A stretch of 20,281 bases of DNA, taken from positions 1-20,281 of the forward strand of contig DASSHC010000416.1 of assembly GCA_035693105.1 (NCBI GenBank), read 5' to 3'. A program made the translations under genes and the position numbers. Origin of the DNA: DASSHC01 sp035693105. GTDB lineage: Bacteria > Chloroflexota > Chloroflexia > Thermomicrobiales > Thermomicrobiaceae. Below, in pieces: positions 7,200-14,606 of the stretch (its first letter is position 1; each line of letters opens with the position of its first letter). The notes below the pieces were generated by a model, which did no database searches, had not been told where the DNA came from, and saw only the letters and a list, made by a program, of their open reading frames with translations.

Positions 7200-7957
7200 A
7201 TGAGCTGCAGTCCATCCCGGTTATCCAGCAAGCGCCAGCGGCACCAGTGCGGGCTCCGGCGCCCCGGCTGGAGGCTCAGCACGTCAGCAAGCGCTTCGAC
7301 AACCGCATGGTGCTCCGGCCGCTCGACCTGACGCTCTTGCCCGGCGAACGCGCGGTCCTGTTCGGAGCCAATGGCGCCGGAAAGACGACGCTGCTGCGCA
7401 TCCTGGCGACGCTCTCACGCCCGACGACCGGACGCATGCTGATCGAGAACGTCTCGGTCGAGCGCGATGCCCGACGCGCGCGTCGTGCGCTAGGGGTCGT
7501 CGCGCACCAGCCTTACCTCTACGACGACCTGACCGCCGAAGAGAATCTGCGCTTCTTCGCGCGCATGTACGACGTGGCCGCAGCCGAGCGGCGCATCGAC
7601 GACGTGCTCGGGCTGGTCGGACTGCGGGCGCGACGCGCCGACCGGGTGCATACCTTCTCGCGCGGGATGCAGCAGCGGCTGGCGATGGGCCGGGCGATTT
7701 TGCACCAGCCGGCGGTGCTGCTGCTCGACGAGCCGGATACCGGGCTGGACCGCGAGGGGATGCGGCTGCTGCAGCGGCTGATCGGCGAGCAGGCGGCGGC
7801 GGGCGGCAGCGTGCTGCTGACGACCCACGACCTGCGCTTCGGGCTGGCCTGTGCCGATCGCGTGCTGCTGCTGGAGCAGGGGCGCGTGACGCTCGACGCG
7901 CCGGCCGGTGACGTCGATGAAGGGCTGCTCGACCAGCGGCTGGCGGCGCCGGCGTGA
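7196..7957 (+). CDS. ccmA: Heme exporter ABC transporter ATP-binding protein CcmA
   Basis: 253 residues. ABC ATPase signatures in order: Walker A GANGAGKTT (57-65), a Q-loop region around VVAHQPYLYDDLTAEENL, the signature FSRGMQQRLAMGRA, Walker B VLLLDEPDTGLD, and the H-loop LLTTHDLRFG. CcmA with CcmB uses ATP to release holo-CcmE from CcmC. An unusual Pro/Ala-rich N-terminal extension of about 24 residues precedes the first beta strand (LEAQHVSKRFDNR), so a later start is conceivable. The GTG at 7196 shares GTGA with the previous stop. Placement before ccmB (4-nt overlap) makes this subunit assignment firm, against a generic ABC ATPase. Confidence 0.94.
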   Translation: MNELQSIPVIQQAPAAPVRAPAPRLEAQHVSKRFDNRMVLRPLDLTLLPGERAVLFGANGAGKTTLLRILATLSRPTTGRMLIENVSVERDARRARRALGVVAHQPYLYDDLTAEENLRFFARMYDVAAAERRIDDVLGLVGLRARRADRVHTFSRGMQQRLAMGRAILHQPAVLLLDEPDTGLDREGMRLLQRLIGEQAAAGGSVLLTTHDLRFGLACADRVLLLEQGRVTLDAPAGDVDEGLLDQRLAAPA

Positions 7958-8622
7958 GCGGACTGGGGAAAATCGGGGCGCTGGTCTGGAAAGACCTGCT
8001 GACCGAGCTGCGCGGCAAAGAGCTCTTTCTGGGCATGTTCGTCTTCGCCGTACTGACGATCGTCACCTTCAACTTCGCCTTCGACCTGACTGGCGTGGCC
8101 AGGGCGCCGAGCGGAGCGGGGGCGCTCTGGGTCGCCTTCAGCTTCGCGGGAATGCTCGGTCTGGGGCGCGCGGTGGCGCTGGAGCGCGATCGCGGCTCGT
8201 TCGACGGCCTCTTGCTCTGCCCGGTCGATCGCGGCCTGATTTACCTGGGCAAGCTGGTGGGCAACTTGATCTTCATCGGGCTGGTGGAGATCGTGGCGGT
8301 GCCGGTCTTCGGAGCGCTCTTCGATCTGCCGGTGCTGCGCCCGCTATTGTTTCTGGTGCTGGCGCTTGGCACCATTGGGTTCGCGGCGGTCGGTACGCTG
8401 CTGGCGGTGATGGCGGCGGGCACGCGGGCCCGCGAGGTGATGCTGCCGGTGCTCCTCTTTCCGCTGGCGCTGCCGGTCGTCATCGCCACCGTGCGGGCTA
8501 CGACGCTGGTGCTGACCAACCAGAGCGACGGCTTGCTCAGTTGGATCAATCTGCTTGTCGGCTTCGACGTGCTGTTTGTCGCGATCGCCTTTCTGGTCTT
8601 CGATCGCGTGGTGGAGGAGTAG
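7954..8622 (+). CDS. ccmB: Heme exporter membrane subunit CcmB
   Basis: 222 residues with six predicted membrane segments. The N-terminus (ALVWKDLLTELRGKE) is the typical amphipathic start of CcmB, followed by FVFAVLTIVTFNFAF, FSFAGMLGLGRAVALERDRGSFDGLLLCPVDRG and LVGNLIFIGLVEIV. The GSFDGLLL region resembles the FEDGSLEQLLLSP element of proteobacterial CcmB. With CcmA it forms the ABC module of System I. It starts at a GTG inside the ccmA stop (GTGA) and ends 6 nt before ccmC. Confidence 0.93.
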   Translation: MSGLGKIGALVWKDLLTELRGKELFLGMFVFAVLTIVTFNFAFDLTGVARAPSGAGALWVAFSFAGMLGLGRAVALERDRGSFDGLLLCPVDRGLIYLGKLVGNLIFIGLVEIVAVPVFGALFDLPVLRPLLFLVLALGTIGFAAVGTLLAVMAAGTRAREVMLPVLLFPLALPVVIATVRATTLVLTNQSDGLLSWINLLVGFDVLFVAIAFLVFDRVVEE

Positions 8623-8628
8623 GGGGCT

Positions 8629-9408
8629 ATGAAGAGCCAGAGCGGTTCACTCGGCTGGGGGCCGATCCTCGGCGGGTTGACCGGGCTGACGATGGCGCTG
8701 AGCCTGTATTTGATGTTCATCTACGCGCCGGCCGACGCGGTACAGGGGAACGCGCAGCGCATCTTTTACATCCACGTGCCGATGGCCTGGGACGCCTACC
8801 TGGCCTTCTTCGTCGTCTTCGTGGCGGGCATCGGCTACCTTTGGAAGCGCTCGGCCTTCTGGGATCAGCTCGGGCGCGCCTCGGCGGAGATCGGGCTGGT
8901 GCTGACGACGCTGGTGCTGATCAGCGGCTCGCTCTGGGGCCGGCCGATCTGGGGCACCTGGTGGACCTGGGACGCGCGCCTGACGACGACCTTGATCCTC
9001 TGGTTCATGTACCTGGGCTATTTCATGCTGCGGGCCTATGCCGGTGAGCGCGAACGCGCGGCGCGCTTCGCGGCGGTGCTCGGCATCGTGGCCTTCGTCG
9101 ACGTGCCGATCAACTACCTGTCGGTGCAGTGGTGGCGCACGCTGCATCCGACCGAGGTCGTGTCGCTGGAGCACGCGGCGATGCCGGGGAGCATGCTGCT
9201 GACGCTGATGGTGTCGCTGCTGGCCTTCACGCTCCTCTACGTCTTCCTGCTGCGGCAGAAGTGGGCTATCGAGCAGGCCAAGGATCGGTTGATCGACTAT
9301 CAGCTGGCCGAGTACGAGCGCCAGGCGCAAGGAGAGGCGCAGAGGGCCGTGCCTGGACAAGCACAGCCGCAACAGGCTCAGGTGAAAGAGGGAGTGTCGC
9401 TCGGATGA
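8629..9408 (+). CDS. ccmC: Heme handling protein CcmC
   Basis: 259 residues, six membrane segments. CcmC binds heme on the outer face and helps to load it onto CcmE. The WWD motif (WGRPIWGTWWTWDARLT, about 104-119) and the two histidines flanking it are present: His49 in FYIHVPMAW and His173 in TLHPTE. The C-terminal tail (about 225-259) is long and rich in Gln/Ala, beyond the normal end of the family. The ATG at 8629 is preceded by GGAGGAG and GGGGG. The stop overlaps ccmD (ATGA). Confidence 0.95.
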   Translation: MKSQSGSLGWGPILGGLTGLTMALSLYLMFIYAPADAVQGNAQRIFYIHVPMAWDAYLAFFVVFVAGIGYLWKRSAFWDQLGRASAEIGLVLTTLVLISGSLWGRPIWGTWWTWDARLTTTLILWFMYLGYFMLRAYAGERERAARFAAVLGIVAFVDVPINYLSVQWWRTLHPTEVVSLEHAAMPGSMLLTLMVSLLAFTLLYVFLLRQKWAIEQAKDRLIDYQLAEYERQAQGEAQRAVPGQAQPQQAQVKEGVSLG

Positions 9409-9566
9409 CGGACAATCTCGGCTACGTCTTCGCCGCGTTTCTGATCAGTTGGGTCGTGATCGCGGGCTACATCTGGTCGCTGGGGCGCCAGGTCCAGTCG
9501 CTGCGCCAGGAGGTGCAGGCGCTGACCGAGGAGAGCGCGGACGCTGGGGTGGCGAGGGTCGGGTAA
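9405..9566 (+). CDS. ccmD: CcmD-like small membrane protein
   Basis: 53 residues: MTDNLGYVFAAFLISWVVIA forms one membrane helix (about 6-28), followed by a short amphipathic helix (RQVQSLRQEVQAL) and a polar end. Size, topology and position straight after ccmC match CcmD, which stabilises the CcmABC-CcmE complex and is needed to release holo-CcmE. ATG 9405 shares ATGA with the ccmC stop. A 6-bp stem (9558-9563 with 9568-9573) spans the stop codon without a T-tract. This is the last gene of the operon. Confidence 0.88.
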   Translation: MTDNLGYVFAAFLISWVVIAGYIWSLGRQVQSLRQEVQALTEESADAGVARVG

Positions 9567-9598
9567 GCCCGACTCGTGGCAACTGGGTGCCGCTCGTC

Positions 9599-9910
9599 GC
9601 CCGAGAATGGAATTCTCGGGCTGAGTCCGCGAAGCCAACTAAAGGGGCTGAGATTCCGCGCTCCACGCACGGCGTCGACATGGAACACTGGCGGCAGACC
9701 CACCGAGGAGAGATCCTTCGGCTGCGGCCTCAGGATGACAAGGAACACTGAGCCGTCTCCCCTGTCATCCTGAGCCGCAGCGAAGGATCTCCCCGGGAGT
9801 TCCTGGACCATCCATCTTCGGGGATGATGCGCACCATGCATGACACCATACGCAAGCCTAGCCCCTTCAGTGGGCTTCGCGGACTCAGCCCGAGCATGGA
9901 ATTCTCGGGC
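9599..9910. repeat. Nested inverted-repeat region between convergent operons
   Basis: Gene-free stretch between ccmD (plus) and the M20 peptidase (minus). The outer arms 9599-9649 and 9860-9910 are 51-nt inverted copies: apart from the centre of a small palindrome only two mismatches are seen. Each arm contains a 21-nt hairpin (9600-9620, and 9889-9909 with one mismatch; stem CCCGAGAAT/ATTCTCGGG). An inner inverted repeat at 9711-9790 is almost concentric with the outer one. A GAACACTGAGCC (9743-9754) is inverted at 9926-9937. No protein gene is credible here. It may act as a bidirectional terminator by folding, as inferred from position. Confidence 0.75.
9711..9790. repeat. 80-bp hairpin repeat related to the GGATCC/GGATGACA family
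   Basis: AGATCCTTCG...CAGGATGACA (9711-9740) is repeated in inverted orientation at 9761-9790 with only two single-base insertions between arms; the loop is about 20 nt. The ends share the GATCC(T/C)T and GGATGACA/TGTCATCC words with the elements at 347-460 and 20079-20193, while the interior differs. It forms the core of the larger nested repeat. Confidence 0.7.
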
Positions 9911-9969
9911 GGCACGCGGCACAAAGGCTCAGTGTTCGCGGCAATCCCCGCACCAACCCCGAGTCCCGA

Positions 9970-11205
9970 TCAGCCTTCAGCACTGAAGCGCAGCGCGGTG
10001 GCGGCGTAGAGGCGACAGGTGGTCTCCAGCTCGTCGATGTCGACCCATTCGTCGGCGTGATGGGGCACGGTGCGGCAGCCGGCGCCGGTGGTCACGATCG
10101 GGATGCCTGCCCAGGCGTGCAGGAAGGTGCCATCGGTCGCGCCGGGCACGCCGTTGAAGCGCGGCTCCTGCCGGGTGACGGCCCGGTAGGCGTCCGCGGC
10201 GGCGCGCACGATCGCGCTGTCACGGGGCGTCTCGGTGCAGGGGCGGTCGTCGAGCACGGTCAGCTCGGCGTGGAGCAATGGGTCGTCCGCGCGCAGCCAA
10301 TCCAGGCACTCCTGGAGGCGAGCGACCAGCGCTGCGTGGGACTGGCTGGGAACGGTACGAATGTCCAGCGCGACGTCAGCCGCGGCCGGGATGACGTTGA
10401 GCTGCGGCTCGCCGGAGGCGGGCGCGCGCAGAATGGTCGGCGTCAGGCTGGGGTAGCCCAGGAGCGGATCGCGCCCATGACGCTCGATCTCGTGGCGCTC
10501 CAGCGCCGCCACCGCGACCACGAAGCGCGCGGCGCGCGTGATCGGGTTGACACCACTCAGCGGCATAGCGCCGTGGGCCATGCGGCCGGTAAAGCGCACC
10601 GCGACGCGCAGCGCGCCTTTCTGCGCGATGCAGAGCTGATTCTCCTCCGGCTCACAGATGATGGCGGCGTCGACCCCCTGGGCGTGGCCCGCCCGGATGA
10701 AGCGCTTGATGCCCAGCATCAGCCCCTCTTCATCGACCGGATGGCAGAGGATGAGGCGGCCGGGGAACTCGATCCCCGCCCGCTTGATCGCGAGCACGGC
10801 CAGCACGGCCGCGGCCAGATTCCCCTTCGTGTCGCAGGCGCCGCGTCCGTAGATGCGCGAGCCAACGACGCTTCCCGCGAACGGCGGTTGCGACCAGGAG
10901 GCTGGCTCGCCCTCGGTGACAACGTCGGTGTGCGCCTCGAAGAGGAGCGTCTTGCCCGGCCGGGTGCCCTCGAAGACGGCCCAGACGTTGAGGCGCCCGG
11001 GCGCGGCCTCGTCGCGCTGGACCGTCAGACCGTGGTGGCTCAGGTAATCCGCCACGTACCCGGCGACCGCCTGCTCATTGCCGCCCGGCTCCTGGGGCCG
11101 GTAGACGCTCGGGATTTGAATCAGTTCCTGTGTCAGCCGCACCAGTTCAGTGCGGTCGATACACGCCAGCACGCGTTCGACCGAGTCACGATCATCAGTC
11201 GTCAC
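9970..11205 (-). CDS. M20-family metallopeptidase/deacylase (ArgE/DapE/ACY1-like)
   Basis: 411 residues. The dinuclear zinc site of the M20 family can be read: LLFEAHTDVV (His92, Asp94), YGRGACDTKG (Asp125), HPVDEEG (Glu159/Glu160), IICEPE (Glu185) and, near the C-terminus, TVPHHADEWV with the last histidine. A lid domain with GRMAHGAMPLSGVNPI lies between. Family members hydrolyse N-acyl amino acids, succinyl-diaminopimelate or small peptides; the substrate here is unclear. The GTG at 11205 lies 10 nt after the SDR stop and fits the family N-terminus; the frame extends to 11265, but that would run into the SDR gene. It is likely co-transcribed with the SDR gene and ends next to the nested repeats. 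Confidence 0.88.
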   Translation of the reverse strand: MTTDDRDSVERVLACIDRTELVRLTQELIQIPSVYRPQEPGGNEQAVAGYVADYLSHHGLTVQRDEAAPGRLNVWAVFEGTRPGKTLLFEAHTDVVTEGEPASWSQPPFAGSVVGSRIYGRGACDTKGNLAAAVLAVLAIKRAGIEFPGRLILCHPVDEEGLMLGIKRFIRAGHAQGVDAAIICEPEENQLCIAQKGALRVAVRFTGRMAHGAMPLSGVNPITRAARFVVAVAALERHEIERHGRDPLLGYPSLTPTILRAPASGEPQLNVIPAAADVALDIRTVPSQSHAALVARLQECLDWLRADDPLLHAELTVLDDRPCTETPRDSAIVRAAADAYRAVTRQEPRFNGVPGATDGTFLHAWAGIPIVTTGAGCRTVPHHADEWVDIDELETTCRLYAATALRFSAEG

Positions 11206-11215
11206 CGCTGGCGCC

Positions 11216-12001
11216 CTAGGAGACCGGCGGGGTGAAGCGGCCGTCGGCGGCCAGCCAGCCGGCATCGACCAGCAGGTAGGAGCCGGTGACGTAGGAGCTG
11301 GCCTCCGAGGCCAGATAGACTACGGCGCCGACCATCTCGCTCGGCTGCGCCCAGCGGCGCAGCATCGTCTTGTCGGCGTAGGCCTGGTACCACTCGGGGT
11401 GCGACTTGATCTGCGCGGTCAGCGGCGTCTCGACCACGCCCGGCGCGATCACGTTGACGCGCACGTTGCGCTCGCCCAATTCCACCGCCAGCGCGCGGAA
11501 CATCTGCACCGTGCCGGCCTTGGTCGCGGCGTAGACCCCCTGGCCCGGCTCGACCACCTGCGCCCGGATGCTGGAGAAGGCGATGATGCTGCCCGAGCCG
11601 CGTTCGGCCATGCCCGGCGCGAAGGCTTTGACCAGCCGGAAGGTACCCTTCAGGTTCAAGCCGACGATGCGGTCGAACTCCTCCTCACTCAACTGCAGGA
11701 GCGGCTTGCGCACGTTGATGCTCGGCGTCGAGACCAGTACATCGGGCGTGCCTGCCTCGCGCGCGGCGGACTGCACGCTGGCGGGGTCGAGCAGATCGAC
11801 GGTGAGGGCGCGGGCCCTTCCGCCCTCGTCGTTGATCCGGCCCGCCAGCGCCGTGACCGCCTCCGTGTTGATGTCGGCGCAGACGACCTCGGCGCCGAAG
11901 GCGGCCAACCCCAGGGCGCTGGCCTGCCCGATGCCGCTGCCGGCGCCCACCACAAGCGCGCGTTTGCCGTCGAGCCGAAAGAGGGATCGGTACTCCTGCA
12001 C
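11216..12001 (-). CDS. Short-chain dehydrogenase/reductase (SDR), gluconate-5-dehydrogenase-like
   Basis: A classical SDR of about 261 residues. From an upstream ATG at 12034 (numbering used here) the cofactor loop is VVGAGSGIG (about 29-36), the acidic NAD-type residue lies in CADIN, and the catalytic residues are Ser155 (FSSIRA), Tyr168 and Lys172 (YAATK). The C-terminus SSYVTGSYLLVDAGWLAADGRF matches sugar-acid dehydrogenases of the gluconate 5-dehydrogenase type. The usual NNAG structural motif reads STPSIN. The GTG at 12001 is preferred because AGAGGAG lies 7 nt upstream; the ATG at 12034 has no good ribosome site and would add 11 residues. It precedes the M20 gene by 10 nt. Substrate unknown. 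Confidence 0.88.
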   Translation of the reverse strand: MQEYRSLFRLDGKRALVVGAGSGIGQASALGLAAFGAEVVCADINTEAVTALAGRINDEGGRARALTVDLLDPASVQSAAREAGTPDVLVSTPSINVRKPLLQLSEEEFDRIVGLNLKGTFRLVKAFAPGMAERGSGSIIAFSSIRAQVVEPGQGVYAATKAGTVQMFRALAVELGERNVRVNVIAPGVVETPLTAQIKSHPEWYQAYADKTMLRRWAQPSEMVGAVVYLASEASSYVTGSYLLVDAGWLAADGRFTPPVS

Positions 12002-12056
12002 GCCGTAGCTCCTCTCGTTGATGGGTCTCGTCATTCAACTTGGCTGCCGCGGTTCA

Positions 12057-12071
12057 CCCGATCATATCGGG
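12057..12071 (-). promoter_or_regulatory. Putative -10 element and overlapping dyad upstream of the SDR gene
   Basis: On the minus strand TATGAT (12066-12061) matches the -10 consensus at five of six positions and lies inside a perfect dyad CCCGAT-ATG-ATCGGG. The -35 is weak. A start near 12054 gives a leader of about 53 nt to the GTG at 12001. The dyad could be an operator or chance; it lies in the 144-nt gap between the VOC and SDR genes. Confidence 0.4.
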
Positions 12072-12145
12072 CCAGCAGCAAGCGCGAAAGACGCCGCACC
12101 GGGAGTTGCCCGCGACCATCGGCATCGGGCTTCACGTGGTACGTG

Positions 12146-12562
12146 CTAGGCACCCGGGATCGAGGGGTCGAATGCGACCCACTCCACCACGTTGCCCTCC
12201 GGATCATCGATGTAGAATGAGCGCCACTGTACCCAGCCGTGCGTTTCCTCGCGCACCAGAACGCCCAGCGCTTGCACGCGATCTCGCTCGCTCTGGAGGT
12301 CCGCCAGGCTGAGACTGAACGCGAGATGGTCGAGCGAGGGGGACCTAGCCACCGACTCCGCCCGGCCGCCACGATCGAAGAGCGCTAACACCTGCGTATG
12401 GCCCTCGACGCCCTCCGCCACGCGGAAGAACGCCGGTCCATTTCCTGGAAAGCGCCGCAGCAGTTCAAGCCCGACGACGTTGGCGTAGAAGTCGACCATG
12501 CGATTCATGTCGTGGACCTGCAAGGCGATTTCGCCGAGGCTGCGAATCGGTGGGCGGCTCAC
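12146..12562 (-). CDS. VOC-superfamily (glyoxalase/dioxygenase fold) protein
   Basis: 138 residues with two beta-alpha-beta-beta-beta units: IALQVHDMNRMVDFYANVVGLELL at the start and SLDHLAFSLSLADL to FYIDDPEGNVVEW at the end. His79 and Glu127 stand at usual metal-ligand positions; the first ligand position, often His before IAL, is Glu11. Members include glyoxalase I, fosfomycin-resistance enzymes and extradiol dioxygenases; no subtype can be assigned. The GTG at 12562 has GGAGG 5 nt upstream and starts the domain directly; the open frame reaches 12646 through a perfect hairpin, which makes a longer protein unlikely. It lies upstream of the SDR/M20 pair and diverges from the FAH gene. Confidence 0.82.
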   Translation of the reverse strand: MSRPPIRSLGEIALQVHDMNRMVDFYANVVGLELLRRFPGNGPAFFRVAEGVEGHTQVLALFDRGGRAESVARSPSLDHLAFSLSLADLQSERDRVQALGVLVREETHGWVQWRSFYIDDPEGNVVEWVAFDPSIPGA

Positions 12563-12585
12563 GTTGCCTCCATTCCCTTCGATCA

Positions 12586-12636
12586 GGACTCCTAGGGGAC
12601 CAGCCGGCCAACTGCCGGCTGGTCCCCTAGGAGTCC
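12586..12636. promoter_or_regulatory. Perfect 23-bp inverted repeat with 5-nt loop upstream of the VOC gene
   Basis: Bases 12586-12608 and 12614-12636 are exact reverse complements around CAACT. The stem includes CCTAGG and GCCGGC. It lies 23 nt upstream of the VOC start, in the divergent gap, so it would form a very stable 5' leader hairpin or a long operator. No T-run follows on either strand, so a normal intrinsic terminator is unlikely. No second copy was noticed in the window. Confidence 0.75.
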
Positions 12637-12699
12637 ATGATCGCACTTCTGGTGCTGCAGCTGACCGATGGAGTACCCATTCCGCTGCAACGGCTGCGA

Positions 12700-12728
12700 T
12701 TGACCCGCTATGCGCGGGCGTCTATTGT
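12700..12728 (+). promoter_or_regulatory. Putative promoter of the FAH-family gene
   Basis: TTGACC (12700-12705) and TATTGT (12723-12728) are spaced by 17 nt; they match the consensus at five and four positions. The start would be near 12735, with a leader of about 85 nt to ATG 12820. Confidence 0.5.
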
Positions 12729-12819
12729 CTGCCGAGCGGAGCTGAACGATTGGCCGCGCGACAGAGCGAACGGCCGGGGGTAGCCGGCCGGGCGTCAATG
12801 CCGGCGAGAGGGGGACAGA

Positions 12820-13590
12820 ATGAAGATCGTGCGCTATGCCGCGACGCGGGGTCCAAGCTTCGGGGTGGTCGAGGGTCAAGATGTATTCGAGCTGAGCGGC
12901 GACATCTTCGGCCAGTTCGCGGCGGGCGAGCGCGTCGGCGCGCTCGAGGACCTGAGCGTCCTGGTGCCGGTGCAGCCTTCGAAAATCGTGGCGGTGGGGA
13001 AGAATTACTCCGCCCACGTGGCGGAGATGGCACAGCGGGGCGCGGCGGGCGACGTGCCGGAGGAGCCGGTCCTCTTTCTCAAGCCGCCCACCGCGCTGCT
13101 CCCCGACGGCGGCGTGATCGAGCTGATGCCGGGGTATCGCACCGACTTCGAGGCCGAGCTGTGCCTGGTGATGGCGAAGGAAGCCTACCGGGTCACGGAG
13201 GACGAGGCGCTCAGCTACGTGCTGGGCTACACCTGCGGCAACGACGTCAGCAATCGTCAGGTGGGCGGCGGCGGCCAGTGGACGCGCGGCAAGGGCTACA
13301 ACACCTTCTGCCCGCTCGGCCCGGTGATCGAGACGAACCTGGACCCCGACCACGTCCGCGTACAGTCTAGGCTCAACGGCGAGCCGCGCCAGAACGCTTC
13401 GACCGAGACGATGATCTTCAAGCCCGCTTTTCTGGTCAGCTTCATCAGCAACGTGATGACGCTCCTGCCGGGCGACGTGATCATGACCGGCACGCCCGAG
13501 GGGGTCGGCTCGCTGCAGCCGGGCGACGTGACCGAGGTGGAGGTCGAAGGGATCGGCACGCTGCGCAACACGGCGCGGGCGCGGGAGTAG
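12820..13590 (+). CDS. Fumarylacetoacetate hydrolase (FAH) family protein
   Basis: 256 residues. A short N-terminal domain is followed by the FAH catalytic fold: IVAVGKNYSAHVAEM (His66), VLFLKPPTAL, the metal-binding DFEAEL (Glu111, Glu113), GYTCGNDVSNRQ (Asp142), RGKGYNTFCPLGP (Lys158) and the end VIMTGTPEGVGSLQPGD. Members split or rearrange 2-oxo acid intermediates (acylpyruvate hydrolase, homoprotocatechuate isomerase/decarboxylase, 2,4-diketo-3-deoxy-sugar-acid hydrolase, oxaloacetate decarboxylase), usually with Mg or Mn. The neighbouring SDR and VOC genes suggest a small catabolic group, but the substrate cannot be read. ATG 12820 follows GAGAGGGGGA. It converges with the CorA gene, with only 9 nt between stops and no terminator in the gap. 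Confidence 0.9.
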   Translation: MKIVRYAATRGPSFGVVEGQDVFELSGDIFGQFAAGERVGALEDLSVLVPVQPSKIVAVGKNYSAHVAEMAQRGAAGDVPEEPVLFLKPPTALLPDGGVIELMPGYRTDFEAELCLVMAKEAYRVTEDEALSYVLGYTCGNDVSNRQVGGGGQWTRGKGYNTFCPLGPVIETNLDPDHVRVQSRLNGEPRQNASTETMIFKPAFLVSFISNVMTLLPGDVIMTGTPEGVGSLQPGDVTEVEVEGIGTLRNTARARE

Positions 13591-13599
13591 CGCGGGACG

Positions 13600-14571
13600 T
13601 CAAATCCAGTTGATGCCCTTGAAGAGCACGAAGAGGATGGCGCCAATCGCCCCCATCATCGTCACCGAGAAGGCGCCGGCCACCACGCTGCCGTTCGCCG
13701 GCCAGAGCGCCACGTTCATGCCGTAGATCGAGGCGATCAGCGTCACCGACATCAGGATGATGCTCCAGGCGGTCAGCGTGCGCATGACCTGGTTGAGGTT
13801 GTTCGAGACGACCGAGAGATAGGCGTCCAGCGCGCCGGATAGCAGATCCCGGTAGGTATCGAGCGCGTCGGTGACGCGCAGCACGTGGTCGTAGACGTCC
13901 TGGAAGTAGACCGCGGTGGCCGGGCCGAGAAGCTCGAGATCGCGGCGCACCAGCATCCCGGTCAGATCGCGCTCCGGCGCGATGACGCGGCGCAGGGCGA
14001 GCAGGTTCTTGCGGTGCTGGAAGAGCGTCTGCAGCGCGTCCTTGCCGGCCCGGTTGAAGATTGCTTCTTCCATGGAGTCGATACGCTCCGCTACCTCGTC
14101 GAGGATCGGGAAATAGCTGTCGACGATCGTGTCGAGAATGGAGTAGAGCAGGATCGCGACGCCTTCGCCGTGCAGATTGGCCGCATTCTGGCGCCAACGC
14201 GTGGCGACATCCTCCAGCGTCGGCACCGGCTGCCGGTGGATCGTCACCAGATAGTTCGCGCCCACGAAGAGCGCCAATTCCTGAGTGCTGAAGGCGCGCG
14301 CGTCGCTAATCACCTGGACGGCATAGAAGATGATGAAGAGAAAGGTCGGGTACTGGTCGAGCTTGGGGCGCTGTCCTTCTTTCCGCGCGTCCTCCAGCGC
14401 CAGTGGATGGAAGTCAAACTCCTGCGCCAGCATCTTGAAATCGGCGTCGGTTGGATCGGCCAGGTCGATCCAGAGGAGACTGTCAGGCTGGCTGATGACC
14501 GTGCTGATGTCCTCGGCCTTGACGCTCTCGATCTCCGAATGATCGTGCCGCAGCAGCTCCAGCCGGATCAC
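13600..14571 (-). CDS. CorA-like magnesium/divalent cation transporter
   Basis: 323 residues: an N-terminal cytoplasmic domain (LLWIDLADPTDADFKMLAQEF), a long helical stalk (ERIDSMEEAIF, LLALRRVIAPERDLTGML), and two C-terminal membrane helices. The first ends in the family signature YGMN (283-286) and the second precedes the basic end FKGINWI. CorA pentamers pass Mg, Co or Ni ions. The loop after GMN reads VALWPANGSVVAG and lacks the acidic MPEL residues common in CorA, so ion selectivity may differ. GTG 14571 is the only start that gives the full N-terminal domain; the ribosome site is weak. It is the last gene of the minus-strand series, 35 nt after the LLM gene. Confidence 0.9.
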   Translation of the reverse strand: MIRLELLRHDHSEIESVKAEDISTVISQPDSLLWIDLADPTDADFKMLAQEFDFHPLALEDARKEGQRPKLDQYPTFLFIIFYAVQVISDARAFSTQELALFVGANYLVTIHRQPVPTLEDVATRWRQNAANLHGEGVAILLYSILDTIVDSYFPILDEVAERIDSMEEAIFNRAGKDALQTLFQHRKNLLALRRVIAPERDLTGMLVRRDLELLGPATAVYFQDVYDHVLRVTDALDTYRDLLSGALDAYLSVVSNNLNQVMRTLTAWSIILMSVTLIASIYGMNVALWPANGSVVAGAFSVTMMGAIGAILFVLFKGINWI

Positions 14572-14606
14572 GAGATGCTACCCGCTTGATTCGCCATCGG
14601 CGCGGA

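Noticed and set aside
9405..9969. Small frames in the nested repeat region as genes
   Set aside because: They consist of palindromic repeat sequence, differ between the two arms, and lack ribosome sites; only ccmD is supported.
10057..11235. Long plus-strand frame opposite the M20 gene, and similar frames opposite CorA, LLM, XdhC, CoxE and CoxD-like genes
   Set aside because: GC-rich antisense shadows without recognisable domains; the minus-strand products carry complete family motifs.
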